This document shows, in pieces, positions 26,068-34,706 of a stretch of 64,000 nucleotides of DNA. A model generated the notes under the pieces. The model did not search any database, was not told the DNA's origin, and was given only the letters and a program-made list of their open reading frames with translations. Numbering within the stretch: position 1 is the stretch's first letter; each line of letters begins with the position of its first letter. The position numbers were made by a program, and so were the translations under genes. This DNA is from Chloroflexota bacterium (lineage in GTDB: Bacteria; Chloroflexota; Dehalococcoidia; Lucifugimonadales; Lucifugimonadaceae), in NCBI GenBank assembly GCA_002730555.1, contig PCAM01000028.1, forward strand, positions 62,001 through 126,000. Direction: 5' to 3'.

Positions 26068-27312
26068 TTATTCGACGCCGGGCACCAGAAAACCGGAGGC
26101 AAAACTCTTGACTCTGCTGCGGATCGAGGCGAGTGCACCCTTGTCGCCCGACGAGTCCAGCGCCTCCAGGATGAAGCCCGCGATGATGTCCATGTCTCCC
26201 GCGTTCATGCCCCGGCTCGTCAGGGCGGGTGTACCCAGCCGTACGCCGCTCGTCACCCGAGGCGGGAGCGGATCGAACGGGATCGCGTTCTTGTTGGCGA
26301 TTATGCCCGCGCCCCGGAGCATGTCCTCGGCCTCTTGCCCTGTGATGTCACGCGGGGACACGTCTACCAGCATCAGGTGGTTGTCCGTTCCCCCGGAAAC
26401 GATACGCAGTCCGCCTCCGGCGAGCGCTCCTGCCAGGGCCTGTGCGTTGGCGACGATGGCCGCCGCATACGCCCTGAACTCGGGGGTCGCCGCTTCTGCA
26501 AAAGCGACCGCTTTGGCGGCGATAGCGTGTACCATCGGGCCGCCCTGCATATTTGGGAACACGGCGGAATTGACCTTACGGGCGAGGGATTGGCGCGCTA
26601 AAATTATCGCCCCGCGTGGCCCCCGCAGCGTCTTGTGAGTGGTGCTCGTGATCAGGTCGGCGTAGGGCGCGGGAGACGGGTGTGCGCCGCCCGCGATCAG
26701 CCCGGCGATGTGCGCCATATCGACCATCAGCAGCGCGCCGACCTCGTCCGCGATCTCACGGAACCGGGCGAAATCGATGAGCCTCGGGTACGCCGTCGCG
26801 CCTGTGACAATGAGCGCCGGCTTGAACTCCCGGGCGGTCGCTGCAACGGCGTCGTAATCGATCGTCTCTTCCTCTCGAAGCACGCCGTAGGAAGCGAACT
26901 CGTACAGCTTCCCGGAGAAGTTGACCGGCGATCCGTGGGTTAAATGACCACCCTGGTCAAGTTGCATCCCCAGCACGCGGTCCCCGTGGGTGAGAGTCGC
27001 AAAGTAAGCCGCCATGTTCGCCTGAGAGCCGCTGTGAGGCTGCACATTTGCCACGTCGACGCCAAAAAGTGCCTTGACTCGATCGATAGCGAGCGTCTCG
27101 ACGGCGTCAGCGTTTTCGCACCCGGCGTAGTAGCGCCGTCCCGGATATCCTTCTGCGTACTTGTTGGTGAGGACCGAGCCCGTCGCCTCAAGCACGGCGC
27201 TGCTGGCGTAGTTCTCAGACGCGATCAGGTTGATCTCGTCCGTCTGGCGCGTGATGTCGCTGGCGATCGCCGCTGCGATCTCGGGATCCTGGGCGGCAAG
27301 CATTTGTGGCAT
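26068..27312 (-). CDS. glyA: Serine hydroxymethyltransferase
   Basis: GlyA interconverts serine and glycine and charges tetrahydrofolate with a one-carbon unit. The 414-residue PLP enzyme has [17 protein letters not shown], the [14 protein letters not shown] loop, [16 protein letters not shown], and the PLP lysine Lys227 in [12 protein letters not shown]. The start at 27312 has AGGAGGGG about 13 bases ahead. It lies upstream of rpsF in the same direction, about 120 bases away, and may be a separate unit. Length and motifs are standard. Confidence 0.96.
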   Translation of the reverse strand: MPQMLAAQDPEIAAAIASDITRQTDEINLIASENYASSAVLEATGSVLTNKYAEGYPGRRYYAGCENADAVETLAIDRVKALFGVDVANVQPHSGSQANMAAYFATLTHGDRVLGMQLDQGGHLTHGSPVNFSGKLYEFASYGVLREEETIDYDAVAATAREFKPALIVTGATAYPRLIDFARFREIADEVGALLMVDMAHIAGLIAGGAHPSPAPYADLITSTTHKTLRGPRGAIILARQSLARKVNSAVFPNMQGGPMVHAIAAKAVAFAEAATPEFRAYAAAIVANAQALAGALAGGGLRIVSGGTDNHLMLVDVSPRDITGQEAEDMLRGAGIIANKNAIPFDPLPPRVTSGVRLGTPALTSRGMNAGDMDIIAGFILEALDSSGDKGALASIRSRVKSFASGFLVPGVE

Positions 27313-27441
27313 GGAATGGGGAATCCCCTCCTGGAATCGGGTTTGGCGCGTGACTTATTGATGATTTTGGGTGTTAAGTGTCCAAGTCTATCTAAGGGTT
27401 GGCTGCCGGTCCTCGCTATCATCTAATTCAGAGAGCCAATG

Positions 27442-27472
27442 TGCCGCGCCTCACTGGGTGCGGCATGTTTTG
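27442..27472 (+). terminator. Terminator-like hairpin upstream of the PIG-L gene
   Basis: TGCCGCGCC and GGGTGCGGCA pair around TCACT, followed by TGTTTTGT. No plus-strand gene lies before it; the upstream glyA points the other way. It could be an attenuator in the leader of the gene at 27511 or end a short RNA. The hairpin is seen; the role is uncertain. Confidence 0.4.
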
Positions 27473-27510
27473 TATTCGCCGGACTTCATGAGCAAGAAAG
27501 TTTCAGATAG

Positions 27511-28311
27511 ATGACCCACAGGGCGTCCCGATCATCTGAGTTTTATCAGCCGCGGGCCAGCGAACCCTTTAACGTGATCGATGACATTCCGGACCGCGCC
27601 ATGGTGGTCTGTGCCCACCCGGACGACGCCGAAATAGGGACGGGCGCGACGGTGGCCAAATGGATCGAAGGCGGATGTGAGGTGGTGTACGTGGTTTGCA
27701 CCGACGGTAGCGGCGGTTCCAACGACGACGACATGACAAGCGACCGTATCGTCCCGCTCCGTAGGGAGGAGCAGTCGGCGGCGGCCCGCGTACTCGGCGT
27801 CAAAGACGTCATCATGCTGTCCCACCAGGACGGCAGGCTGGAGGACGATCGTGGATTCCGTGGAGAGATTGTGCGGGCGATCCGTCTGTACCGGCCGGAC
27901 ACCGTTTTCACCCACGACCCGCATCGCATCAAAGGGTTTCAACACCGGGACCATCGGATGGCGGGGATCGTAACGTCGGACGCTATCTACCCTTACGCCC
28001 GTGACCACCTGCACTACCCGGAGCAGCTCGCAGGCGGGCTTCAGCCGCACAAGGTGCGCCGGTTGTTGTTCTGGGGAACGGATCACCCGGACGTGATTGT
28101 GCAGGTGTCCAACGAGCACGTTGAGACGCAGATACAAGCGCTCTCAGAACATGCCTCTCAGGTCACTGGCCTCACGACCGAAGATTTCGCGAACGGCTCT
28201 CGCGAGCGGTCCCGGTTTGCAGAGCGACTGTGGGAGCGTTCCTTAACAGCGGGGGAAGCGAACGGCTTTGAGCATGGTGAGACATTCCGGCAGTTGATCG
28301 CCAGGGTATAA
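27511..28311 (+). CDS. PIG-L/LmbE-family deacetylase (MshB/BshB-like)
   Basis: This 266-residue protein carries the PIG-L zinc motifs: AHPDDAEIG near the start (His, Asp and Asp ligands and base) and HRDHRMAG in the middle (second zinc His). Family members remove N-acetyl groups from amino sugars, including GlcNAc-inositol (MshB) and GlcNAc-malate (BshB), or from small carbohydrate adducts. TDGSGGSNDDD and GFQHRDHR are typical. The ATG at 27511 lies just after a hairpin. The adjacent gene at 28539 is codirectional. An MshB-like role is possible because MshA-, MshD- and MDMPI-like proteins are nearby, but generic LmbE proteins are common. Confidence 0.85.
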   Translation: MTHRASRSSEFYQPRASEPFNVIDDIPDRAMVVCAHPDDAEIGTGATVAKWIEGGCEVVYVVCTDGSGGSNDDDMTSDRIVPLRREEQSAAARVLGVKDVIMLSHQDGRLEDDRGFRGEIVRAIRLYRPDTVFTHDPHRIKGFQHRDHRMAGIVTSDAIYPYARDHLHYPEQLAGGLQPHKVRRLLFWGTDHPDVIVQVSNEHVETQIQALSEHASQVTGLTTEDFANGSRERSRFAERLWERSLTAGEANGFEHGETFRQLIARV

Positions 28312-28538
28312 CCCCTGGTGGTGAGCCCCTGTCTGAGAGTTATCTGGATGGCGGAATTCCGCGACGCGCGCCTTGCCGGATAGGCACCGTTTCCGCACCG
28401 ATGATTCTGCAAACCCGGTTGACGGAGCATTGACCGCGTCCCACACTCCACAGGTGGCGCAGATTGAACGGACGTTGTGGGCCGGCCGTTCGGACCTTGA
28501 ATTATCTCCTGAGCGTTTTGGGCAGAGCGGAGTCATCT

Positions 28539-29357
28539 TTGGGCTGGGTCGATATTCATACGCACCTCCTCCCGGGGATCGATGACGGTCCCCGGGAGAT
28601 GTCCGCGTCTCTTGATATAGCGCGGCGCGCGGCGGTCGATGGCACAGAAATCATGGTGGCGACGCCCCACCAGCGTGACGTGATGCTTGGATCTTCGATC
28701 CAGCACGTCCGGGACCTGGTGAGCGAGTTGAATGGCAGGTTAAGGGCGGAGGAAGAGCCGCATCGCCCGGTGGTCCGTATCGTGAACGGCATGGAGAATC
28801 ACATCGAACCCGGACTGCCGGACTGGGTGGAGAACGGGAGGGCCCTACCGATATCGGACACGCGTTTCATCCTCTCAGAGCCGCCGTTTTCCTCTTACCC
28901 GGATTATGTCGACGACGTGCTTGCCCGCCTGCAGGACCTCCACCTGGTGCCGATAATCGCCCACCCGGAGCGCAACGCCGTACTCCAGCGTGACGTCAAA
29001 AGGGTCCGCCGCATGGTGGAAGACGGGATGCTGGTCCAGTTGACCGCCGGCAGCCTCCTAGGCGATTTCGGCCGGCCGGCGCAAAGGTTCGCGGAACAGC
29101 TGGTACGCAACGGGAGCGCACACTTTGTCGCGTCCGACACACATCGCCCGACAGGCGCAAGAACGCCCGATCTGTCGCACGCTATTGACAGGGTTGTGGA
29201 TCTGACCGACGAGGCGAGAGCGTTTGAGTTGTTCGACGAGAACCCGCGCATGCTGCTGGCGGGCCGGGAGCCCAACCACGACCTCGACCGGACGTTTGAA
29301 CGCGGCGCATTCGATTCTAACCGGAAGTGGTGGCGTATCTGGTCACGAGGCACTTAG
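28539..29357 (+). CDS. PHP-type tyrosine-protein phosphatase, CpsB/CapC/YwqE-like
   Basis: From TTG 28539 (GGAG five bases ahead) the protein has 272 residues and begins LGWVDIHTHLLPGIDDG, the expected start of the CpsB/YwqE family. An ATG at 28464 is possible but adds 25 unlike residues. Metal-binding sites are HTH near the N-terminus, ATPHQ, PIIAHPERN and ASDTHRPTG. Such enzymes dephosphorylate tyrosine kinases that control capsule export, or act on other phosphoesters. No capsule kinase or polymerase lies in this window, so the target is unknown. The C-terminal 30 residues are basic and Trp-rich. Confidence 0.8.
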   Translation: MGWVDIHTHLLPGIDDGPREMSASLDIARRAAVDGTEIMVATPHQRDVMLGSSIQHVRDLVSELNGRLRAEEEPHRPVVRIVNGMENHIEPGLPDWVENGRALPISDTRFILSEPPFSSYPDYVDDVLARLQDLHLVPIIAHPERNAVLQRDVKRVRRMVEDGMLVQLTAGSLLGDFGRPAQRFAEQLVRNGSAHFVASDTHRPTGARTPDLSHAIDRVVDLTDEARAFELFDENPRMLLAGREPNHDLDRTFERGAFDSNRKWWRIWSRGT

Positions 29358-29669
29358 TGCGTGACTACTGCTGAAACCGTGCCTGAGGCTCTCGAAGAGC
29401 CGGGACACGTGTGTTCCACGGCCCAACGTTTCCCCTTTACCGTCACACCGTGGGGCAGGTGGCAACACGCCCACCTCGTCCTGAATGTGGGATCTGGCAG
29501 ACGCCGACAACGCATCATGAAAGACCGACAGCGTATTACCTTACGCCCCTACAACGCGCGTTAAAGCGCCGAACCGTTCGATCAGATGGATAGACGTACG
29601 GCTCGATTCGCATCGACCCGAGGGCGGATGGCCATTCGCCCTACAACGCCGAGGCCCACCGACCCGGGC
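29358..29669. repeat. Intergenic space with a GGGCG-palindrome repeat
   Basis: Between the phosphatase and ilvE (convergent) I see no protein-like frame. GGGCGGATGGCCATTCGCCC at 29622-29641 is a copy of the palindrome also found near 6181, 38785 and 44852. Confidence 0.5.
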
Positions 29670-30605
29670 TTACCCTCCGCTTGGCGTGATGGGGTGGAGC
29701 CAGTGCATGTAGTCCGGGTTGTTTCCGACCACGATGTCGAAGTACATGTCCTGTAGTTTGCGCGTTATCGGCCCCATCTGGCCGCTGCCGATCTGGCGGT
29801 TATCCAGTTCACCGACGGCCGTCAGGTGCGCCGCAGTGCCCGTGAGGAACACCTCGTCGGACAGGTAGAGCTCGCTGCGGTGCATGCGTCGCTCAACGAC
29901 CTTCATCCCGAACTCTTTTTGCGCAAGTTCGATGACACATTCCCGGGTGATGCCGAGAAGGCAGTTGTCGGTCTCGCTGGGCGTGTGCAGAACGCCGTCC
30001 CGCACCAGAAACAGGTTTTCTCCGGTGCCTTCGGACACGGTGCCATCGTGGTTCAGGACGATAGCCTCGTCGTAGCCCGCCATCACGGCCTCGGTCTTGG
30101 CGAGAATCCCGGTCGTGTACAGCCCGGACAGCTTGACCCCGGTCGGAATCATCGTGTCGTCCGGTCGCCGCCATGACGAGGTCTGGCACCTGATCGCGCC
30201 GTCGTTCTCGATGTACGCGCCAAAAGGCACGACGATCAACGTGAAGTCCGACTCGACCTCATGCAACTTCAGGTTGGCGACCAGCTGGGCGCTTTTGAAG
30301 GCAAGCGGACGTATGTAAACATCTTCCCTGTAACCGTTGCGCTCGACGAGATCCGTCGTGATCTGGATCAGGTCCTCGACCCCGTAAGGGAGCTCTATCT
30401 TGAGGATGTTTGAGCCGCGAAGAAGTCGTTCATAGTGCTCGCGCAGTCGAAACACGAACATCTTTCCGTGCTTCTCGCTCCAGTTGCCCCGAACGCCCTC
30501 GAACACCGCAGTGCCGTAGTGCAGGGCGTGGGTCATAACGCCTACCTTCGCCTCGGCCAGTGGGACCTGTTTCCCGCCGAGGAATGCGTAAGGTTGCGGC
30601 GACAT
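29670..30605 (-). CDS. ilvE: Branched-chain amino acid aminotransferase
   Basis: IlvE makes the last step of Leu, Ile and Val synthesis, transferring the amino group from glutamate to the 2-oxo acid. The 311-residue fold-type IV PLP enzyme shows THALHYGTAVFEGVRG at the start, the PLP lysine near residue 158 (GVKLSGLYTTGILAK), YDEAIVLNHDGTVSEGTGEN and VFLTGTAAHLTAVGELD. It stands apart from the ilv-leu operon by 14 kb and has no T-box in front. Its end converges with the phosphatase gene. Class and pathway are sure; preference for a particular amino acid cannot be told. Confidence 0.94.
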   Translation of the reverse strand: MSPQPYAFLGGKQVPLAEAKVGVMTHALHYGTAVFEGVRGNWSEKHGKMFVFRLREHYERLLRGSNILKIELPYGVEDLIQITTDLVERNGYREDVYIRPLAFKSAQLVANLKLHEVESDFTLIVVPFGAYIENDGAIRCQTSSWRRPDDTMIPTGVKLSGLYTTGILAKTEAVMAGYDEAIVLNHDGTVSEGTGENLFLVRDGVLHTPSETDNCLLGITRECVIELAQKEFGMKVVERRMHRSELYLSDEVFLTGTAAHLTAVGELDNRQIGSGQMGPITRKLQDMYFDIVVGNNPDYMHWLHPITPSGG

Positions 30606-30716
30606 GAATTCTGGGCTCCTTCTGGAAAGTCGGGTCTCAACCCTGAAAAAGTGCGAGGGTAAATCTGTGGGCCGGAGGCGGTCATCGAACGTCGGACTCG
30701 CCCGGGCCGCTCGCCA

Positions 30717-31090
30717 TTATATGAAGAGGATGGTGGCGCAGCAATTTTGAGCGGCGATGGATTCGGGCCTAATATTTGTTTCGCTTGACCACTCCTGCGC
30801 AAGCATCGAGTAAATGGCGAGATCGTAGGACGCCTTTTGCAGGAGTGCCGCCTCACGTTGGTAACCCCCAAAAGTGAATCCAAGATGTTCCGGGATGGGC
30901 CAACTCCTCAGGTTGTGGCGAGCCGCCCGGGTCATGATCCTGTCGAGGCCATGTCTCCAAATCCCAGTTCAATCAACGGCCGGCACGCCCGGGTGATGAT
31001 GCCGTTCCTTTGCACGTCTTCGGATAACCGGCAGCCGATCTCCCCGACCTTATTCACCGACCTGATGTTGTGGAGATCGGTGGCGACCGG
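30717..31090 (-). pseudogene. RimL-type GNAT acetyltransferase remnant
   Basis: On the minus strand, from about 31086, one reads DLHNIRSVNKVGEIGCRLSE, then RNGIITRACRPLIELGFGDM. After a one-base frameshift near 30944 the frame continues as LDRIMTRAARHN, IPEHLGFTFGGYQREAALLQ and YDLAIYSMLAQEW. This is the C-terminal half of a RimJ/RimL-like N-acetyltransferase, with the acetyl-CoA loop partly preserved (EDVQRNGI in place of Q/R-x-x-G-x-G/A). The N-terminal half is missing and no start remains. It is a decayed gene; the substrate of the ancestor is unknown. Confidence 0.7.
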
Positions 31091-31600
31091 CTGTGAGTGA
31101 CGACGGAGCGCTGATGTAGCCGTCGGCCACTACAGCCTGAACCCAGGGAAATCGAGATTGACCTGAGCTGGTTCCATAGACGTGTCGTTCGGCGCGTCAG
31201 TCGTGCTCGTGGCGTCGCGGGGCGCGCGCGGGCGGTGTAACTGCGCCCTCCCCCGGTGGCGAATTGCCCCCTCCTCATGGGAGAGGCCCGAGAAAATAAA
31301 GGGTGAAGGGGAAGACCGCGAACTCCGTGAATGATCTGTTTGTCGCGATGACGCGCTAGCGCATCGGCCGTTTGCTGAAGGCCCCCTCTCATCCTGCACC
31401 TTCTCCCGATCGGGTGAAGGGATCGTGTCGGATCACGAATACGGTTCGCACCAGTTACCCATCCCTCCCGCACCAGCCTCGTGATTTCCACGCAGGTGGG
31501 AATCTTGTGTCGTGCAACCCGGATCTCATCCCATTCCCAACACGGGGTACCATGCGACTTCCGCGCTCACGCAATCCCCAGCAATGAAAGCCCGCCACTC
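31091..31600. repeat. Intergenic space with GC-rich repeats, no gene seen
   Basis: Between the GNAT remnant and the NHL gene the sequence is rich in short palindromes: CCCCCTCCTCATGGGAGAGG with AGGGTGAAGGGG near 31267-31313, and CCTTCTCCCGATCGGGTGAAGG near 31399-31420. The long minus-strand frame here is Arg-rich without family character and I do not call it. Confidence 0.5.
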
Positions 31601-32614
31601 ATGCCCACACCCGCAACCGCCGCAACCATTTACGAGCCAGTCAAAGGTTGGGCGAAGATCCCGCATGGGATCTGGATGAAGGAAGCGACCTCGGTAGCGG
31701 TCGATTCCGACGATCGCGTCTACGTTTTCAACCGCGGCAACATGCCCGTCCTAGTGTTCGATTCCGACGGCAACATGGTCGATAGCTGGGGCAACGAGAC
31801 GCCGTACGACGGGGTTGATCTCATGAAGGATCCGTACGGCAACATGGTCCCCCGCTGGGTCGGCACCCGTTTCACCCGAGCCCACGCCATCACGGTCGAT
31901 CACGAGGACAACCTGTGGCTGACGGACGACTCCGGGAACTTGATGTCCAAGACCGACAAGAAGGGCAACACCCTGATGACGATCGGCACCGGAGTGCCGG
32001 CGGAGCGTCAGTCGGGCGAGATGTTCAATCGGCCAACTTCCGTGACGGTCGATCCCTTAAACGGCGATATCTTTGTTTCGGACGGCTACGGCAACTCGCG
32101 GGTCCACCGATTCGACAAAGAGGGCAACCACCTGCTGTCGTGGGGAGAGCCGGGCACTGATCCAGGCCAGTTCTCGCTACCACACAACGTGGCGATGTTC
32201 GGCGACGGCCAAGTGATCGTGTGCGATCGGGAAAACCACCGTGTGCAGGTGTTCACGACCGACGGCGAGTTGGTGAAGGGCTGGCACGTCCACAAGGCGG
32301 TGGCGGCGTGGGGTGGACGGGGCGACGACACAAACGTGTATATCGCCGAGCAGGGCCCGCCGCCGGTGCAGCGCGGTGTCCGAAACATCGGCCACAAGAT
32401 CGGTATCTACGACCGCGATGGAAACGTGATCCAGAAGATCGGCGCAGACCTGCCGGGCGAACGGCCGGACCAGTTCAACTGGCTGCACGCCGTCGCCGTG
32501 GACAGTTGGGGCGACATCTACGCCGCCGAGGTGAGCTACGTGGAGGTCGGCCGAACGCTCGACCCGCCACGGGAGCTGGTTAGCCTACGCAAGTGGGCGC
32601 GGGTCAGCGGGTAG
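31601..32614 (+). CDS. NHL-repeat beta-propeller protein (peptidylglycine lyase-like)
   Basis: The 337-residue protein from ATG 31601 is made of repeated NHL blades: VAVDSDDRVYVFNRGNMPVL, ITVDHEDNLWLTDDSGN, VTVDPLNGDIFVSDGYGNSR, IVCDRENHRVQVFTTDGE and VAVDSWGDIYAAEVSY. This arrangement resembles the lyase domain of peptidyl-alpha-amidating enzymes and many SAR202/actinobacterial NHL proteins called 6-bladed propellers. There is no signal peptide from this start. It could bind or cleave a small ligand; enzymatic function is unproved. A longer frame from 31481 is less likely because its start region overlaps repeats. The gene precedes an ABC exporter, without obvious link. Confidence 0.8.
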   Translation: MPTPATAATIYEPVKGWAKIPHGIWMKEATSVAVDSDDRVYVFNRGNMPVLVFDSDGNMVDSWGNETPYDGVDLMKDPYGNMVPRWVGTRFTRAHAITVDHEDNLWLTDDSGNLMSKTDKKGNTLMTIGTGVPAERQSGEMFNRPTSVTVDPLNGDIFVSDGYGNSRVHRFDKEGNHLLSWGEPGTDPGQFSLPHNVAMFGDGQVIVCDRENHRVQVFTTDGELVKGWHVHKAVAAWGGRGDDTNVYIAEQGPPPVQRGVRNIGHKIGIYDRDGNVIQKIGADLPGERPDQFNWLHAVAVDSWGDIYAAEVSYVEVGRTLDPPRELVSLRKWARVSG

Positions 32615-32698
32615 TAACGAGTGATTGACCTTCCACAGACGCAGAGTGATGTGACCGTCTCATGCGGCTACTGGTCCTCCAGTGGTAGGCTTGAAAGC

Positions 32699-33487
32699 AT
32701 GGGTACCGACCACCATAAAGGTGGCGTTGGTGGGATCATGCGGGGTCCGGAGCAACGGCCCGCGGTAGAGGCACGCAGGCTATCTTTCGCGTTTGGCAAA
32801 CGTGCTGTGTTGCGAGATCTTGCTATCTCGGTACAGCCCGGCACCGTGTTCGGCATGCTCGGCGCGAACGGCTCGGGCAAGACGACGCTCGTGCGGCTGT
32901 TTGCTGGCCTGTTGAAGCCTGATTCCGGCGATGTACGAATCCTTGGAAATGCGCCAGGGCCGGGGTTGTCGGACAGGATCGGATACATGCCGCAGTTCAA
33001 CGCGCTCTATGGGTCCCTGACCGTGCGCGAGAACGTCGATTTCTTCGCCCGGATGTACGGCGTCGGGGATCGTTTGGCCCGGGCCGCGGCGATCGATTCG
33101 GCGTTGGAACTTGTTGATCTTGCTGACCGGGGGCGCGACCGGATCACGAGCCTCAGTGGAGGCATGGTGCAACGCGTCAGCCTGGCGATCGCTCTCGTGC
33201 ATGCTCCGCCGGTGTTACTCCTCGATGAGCCGACAGTTGGGCTGGACCCGGAGCTACGGGCGACCTTCTGGGGTCACTTCGGCAGGATGACGGCCGAAGG
33301 TACCACGATTCTAATTTCCAGCCACACGATGGACGATGCGGCCCACTGCGATCGGCTCGGATTCCTGCGCGACGGACGATTCATCGCAGAGGGGACGCCT
33401 GATGAGCTTCGCGCGACCACCGGCGCAGCGTCGGCGAGTCTCGAGGACGCGTTCCTTTACCTCGTGAGGACAGGGGCGTCATCGTGA
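32699..33487 (+). CDS. ABC-2 type exporter, ATP-binding subunit
   Basis: The 262-residue protein (ATG 32699; a later ATG at 32738 is also possible) has Walker A GANGSGKTT (55-63), a Q-loop (GYMPQFNALY), signature LSGGMVQR, Walker B VLLLDEPTVGLD, and the His switch ISSHTMDDA. The set and the RDGRFIAEGTPDEL ending are typical of drug or polysaccharide ABC-2 exporters (CcmA/NodI type). The gene overlaps its permease as GTGA at 33484-33487, which implies translational coupling. The cargo is unknown. Confidence 0.93.
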   Translation: MGTDHHKGGVGGIMRGPEQRPAVEARRLSFAFGKRAVLRDLAISVQPGTVFGMLGANGSGKTTLVRLFAGLLKPDSGDVRILGNAPGPGLSDRIGYMPQFNALYGSLTVRENVDFFARMYGVGDRLARAAAIDSALELVDLADRGRDRITSLSGGMVQRVSLAIALVHAPPVLLLDEPTVGLDPELRATFWGHFGRMTAEGTTILISSHTMDDAAHCDRLGFLRDGRFIAEGTPDELRATTGAASASLEDAFLYLVRTGASS

Positions 33488-34215
33488 CATTTGATCGCAC
33501 GGTCTCGATCGCCACCCGCGTGATGCGCGAGATAGTGCGGGACCGGCGGTCGCTTGCGTTGATATTCCTTGCGCCACTGTTGGTGATGGCACTGGTTGGC
33601 TTCAGCTTTTCCGAGAAACAAGACACGCTTGACCGCGTCGCGCCCGCTTTGATCAGCGTTTTCACCCTGCTGTTTACCTTCGTACTGACCGGAATCAGCT
33701 TCCTGCGAGAGCGGAGTCAGGGGACGCTGGAACGGTTGTATGTCACGCCGGTCGGACGGGGCGATGTGCTGATCGGCTACTTGTTGGGGTTCCTGATTTT
33801 CGCCGCCCTCCAGTCACTGCTTATCCTTCTCTTCACGGTGTTTGTGGTGGACGTCAATTACCAGGGTGACGTGCGGCAGATGTTTGTCGTGCTGATCGTG
33901 CTAACCGTGTTTGGAGTCAACCTGGGGATCTTTGCGTCCACGTTCGCTCGGAACGAATTCCAAGTCGTGCAGTTCATTCCGTTGTTGATTGCCCCGCAGA
34001 TATTTCTTTCTGGTGTGCTGATGCCGGTGGAAGAGTTGCCGAGCTACTTTCAGAATCCGGCGGAGATCTTGCCGCTTACGCACGCCGTGCGAGCGTTGCG
34101 AGACATCATGCTGCGGGGTGAGTCGCTAGGCGATGTGGTGTCTGAGCTGGGAGTGCTGGCTGCGTACGCGGTCGGGTTGTTGGCCGTAGCCGCGACAACG
34201 GTCCGGCGGACTTAG
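33484..34215 (+). CDS. ABC-2 type exporter, permease subunit
   Basis: This 243-residue membrane protein starts with GTG overlapping the ATPase stop. It shows about six hydrophobic segments (LALIFLAPLLVMALVGF, VFTLLFTFVLTGISFL, FLIFAALQSLLILLFTVFVV, MFVVLIVLTVFGVNLGIF, VVQFIPLLIAPQIFLSGVL, VLAAYAVGLLAVAATT) and the family pattern RERSQGTLERLYVTPV before the third. It forms the pore with the ATPase at 32699. The transported compound cannot be predicted. Confidence 0.93.
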   Translation: MTFDRTVSIATRVMREIVRDRRSLALIFLAPLLVMALVGFSFSEKQDTLDRVAPALISVFTLLFTFVLTGISFLRERSQGTLERLYVTPVGRGDVLIGYLLGFLIFAALQSLLILLFTVFVVDVNYQGDVRQMFVVLIVLTVFGVNLGIFASTFARNEFQVVQFIPLLIAPQIFLSGVLMPVEELPSYFQNPAEILPLTHAVRALRDIMLRGESLGDVVSELGVLAAYAVGLLAVAATTVRRT

Positions 34216-34706
34216 CAATTGGGTGGCCACCCACCCTGAGGCACTCGAAGGGTGCGTTGTGTGGCAAAGCGCGCTGGCGCTTTTCGGCCTCTGGCCTCGA
34301 CCTCCTCACCCTTCCGACTAGCGGAAGGGCGGGCTCCCGTCCCTCTCCTGACTAGGAGGGGGGCAAGCGTTTCCGTCTTCGCTCATGCGGTCATGCTGAA
34401 CTCGATTCAGGATCAGGTTGTTGATCGAATCACGTGCGACCGGACCGACCCGTTTCGCTTAACCGATCTGCCCGCCCGCTGTCTCTGTGCTGGTTATCCA
34501 GCCGATCCTGATTCAAGTTCAGGATGAGACGTCCGCGGTCGTGGGCTTCGTCGCTGTAAGGGCGTATGGCAATCTTTCTGGATTGGGGTTGATTACGTCC
34601 TTCAGGCCGTGTTTGCGGACCGATGTGGCTGTATCGCCATAAGCCCCCTACGGTGAATAACGTCGCCGCACATTGGGCGTGGCGAGCGCCGCCCAACAGT
34701 GTTTCG
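34216..34706. repeat. Intergenic space with inverted repeat and palindromes
   Basis: No gene is seen here. At 34303-34370 are two CCTTCCG/CGGAAGG and CCTCTCCTGACTAGGAGG palindromes. At 34391-34414 and 34504-34527 are 24-base arms of an inverted repeat (CTGAACTCGATTCAGGATC against GATCCTGATTCAAGTTCAG), matching at about 21 of 24 positions with 89 bases between. At 34559-34575 a degenerate GGGCGTATGGCAAT element follows. Confidence 0.55.

Noticed and set aside
31054-31491. 145-residue minus-strand frame
   Set aside because: Mostly Arg/Ser-rich translation of palindromic GC-rich repeats, with only its last residues inside the GNAT remnant in a different frame.
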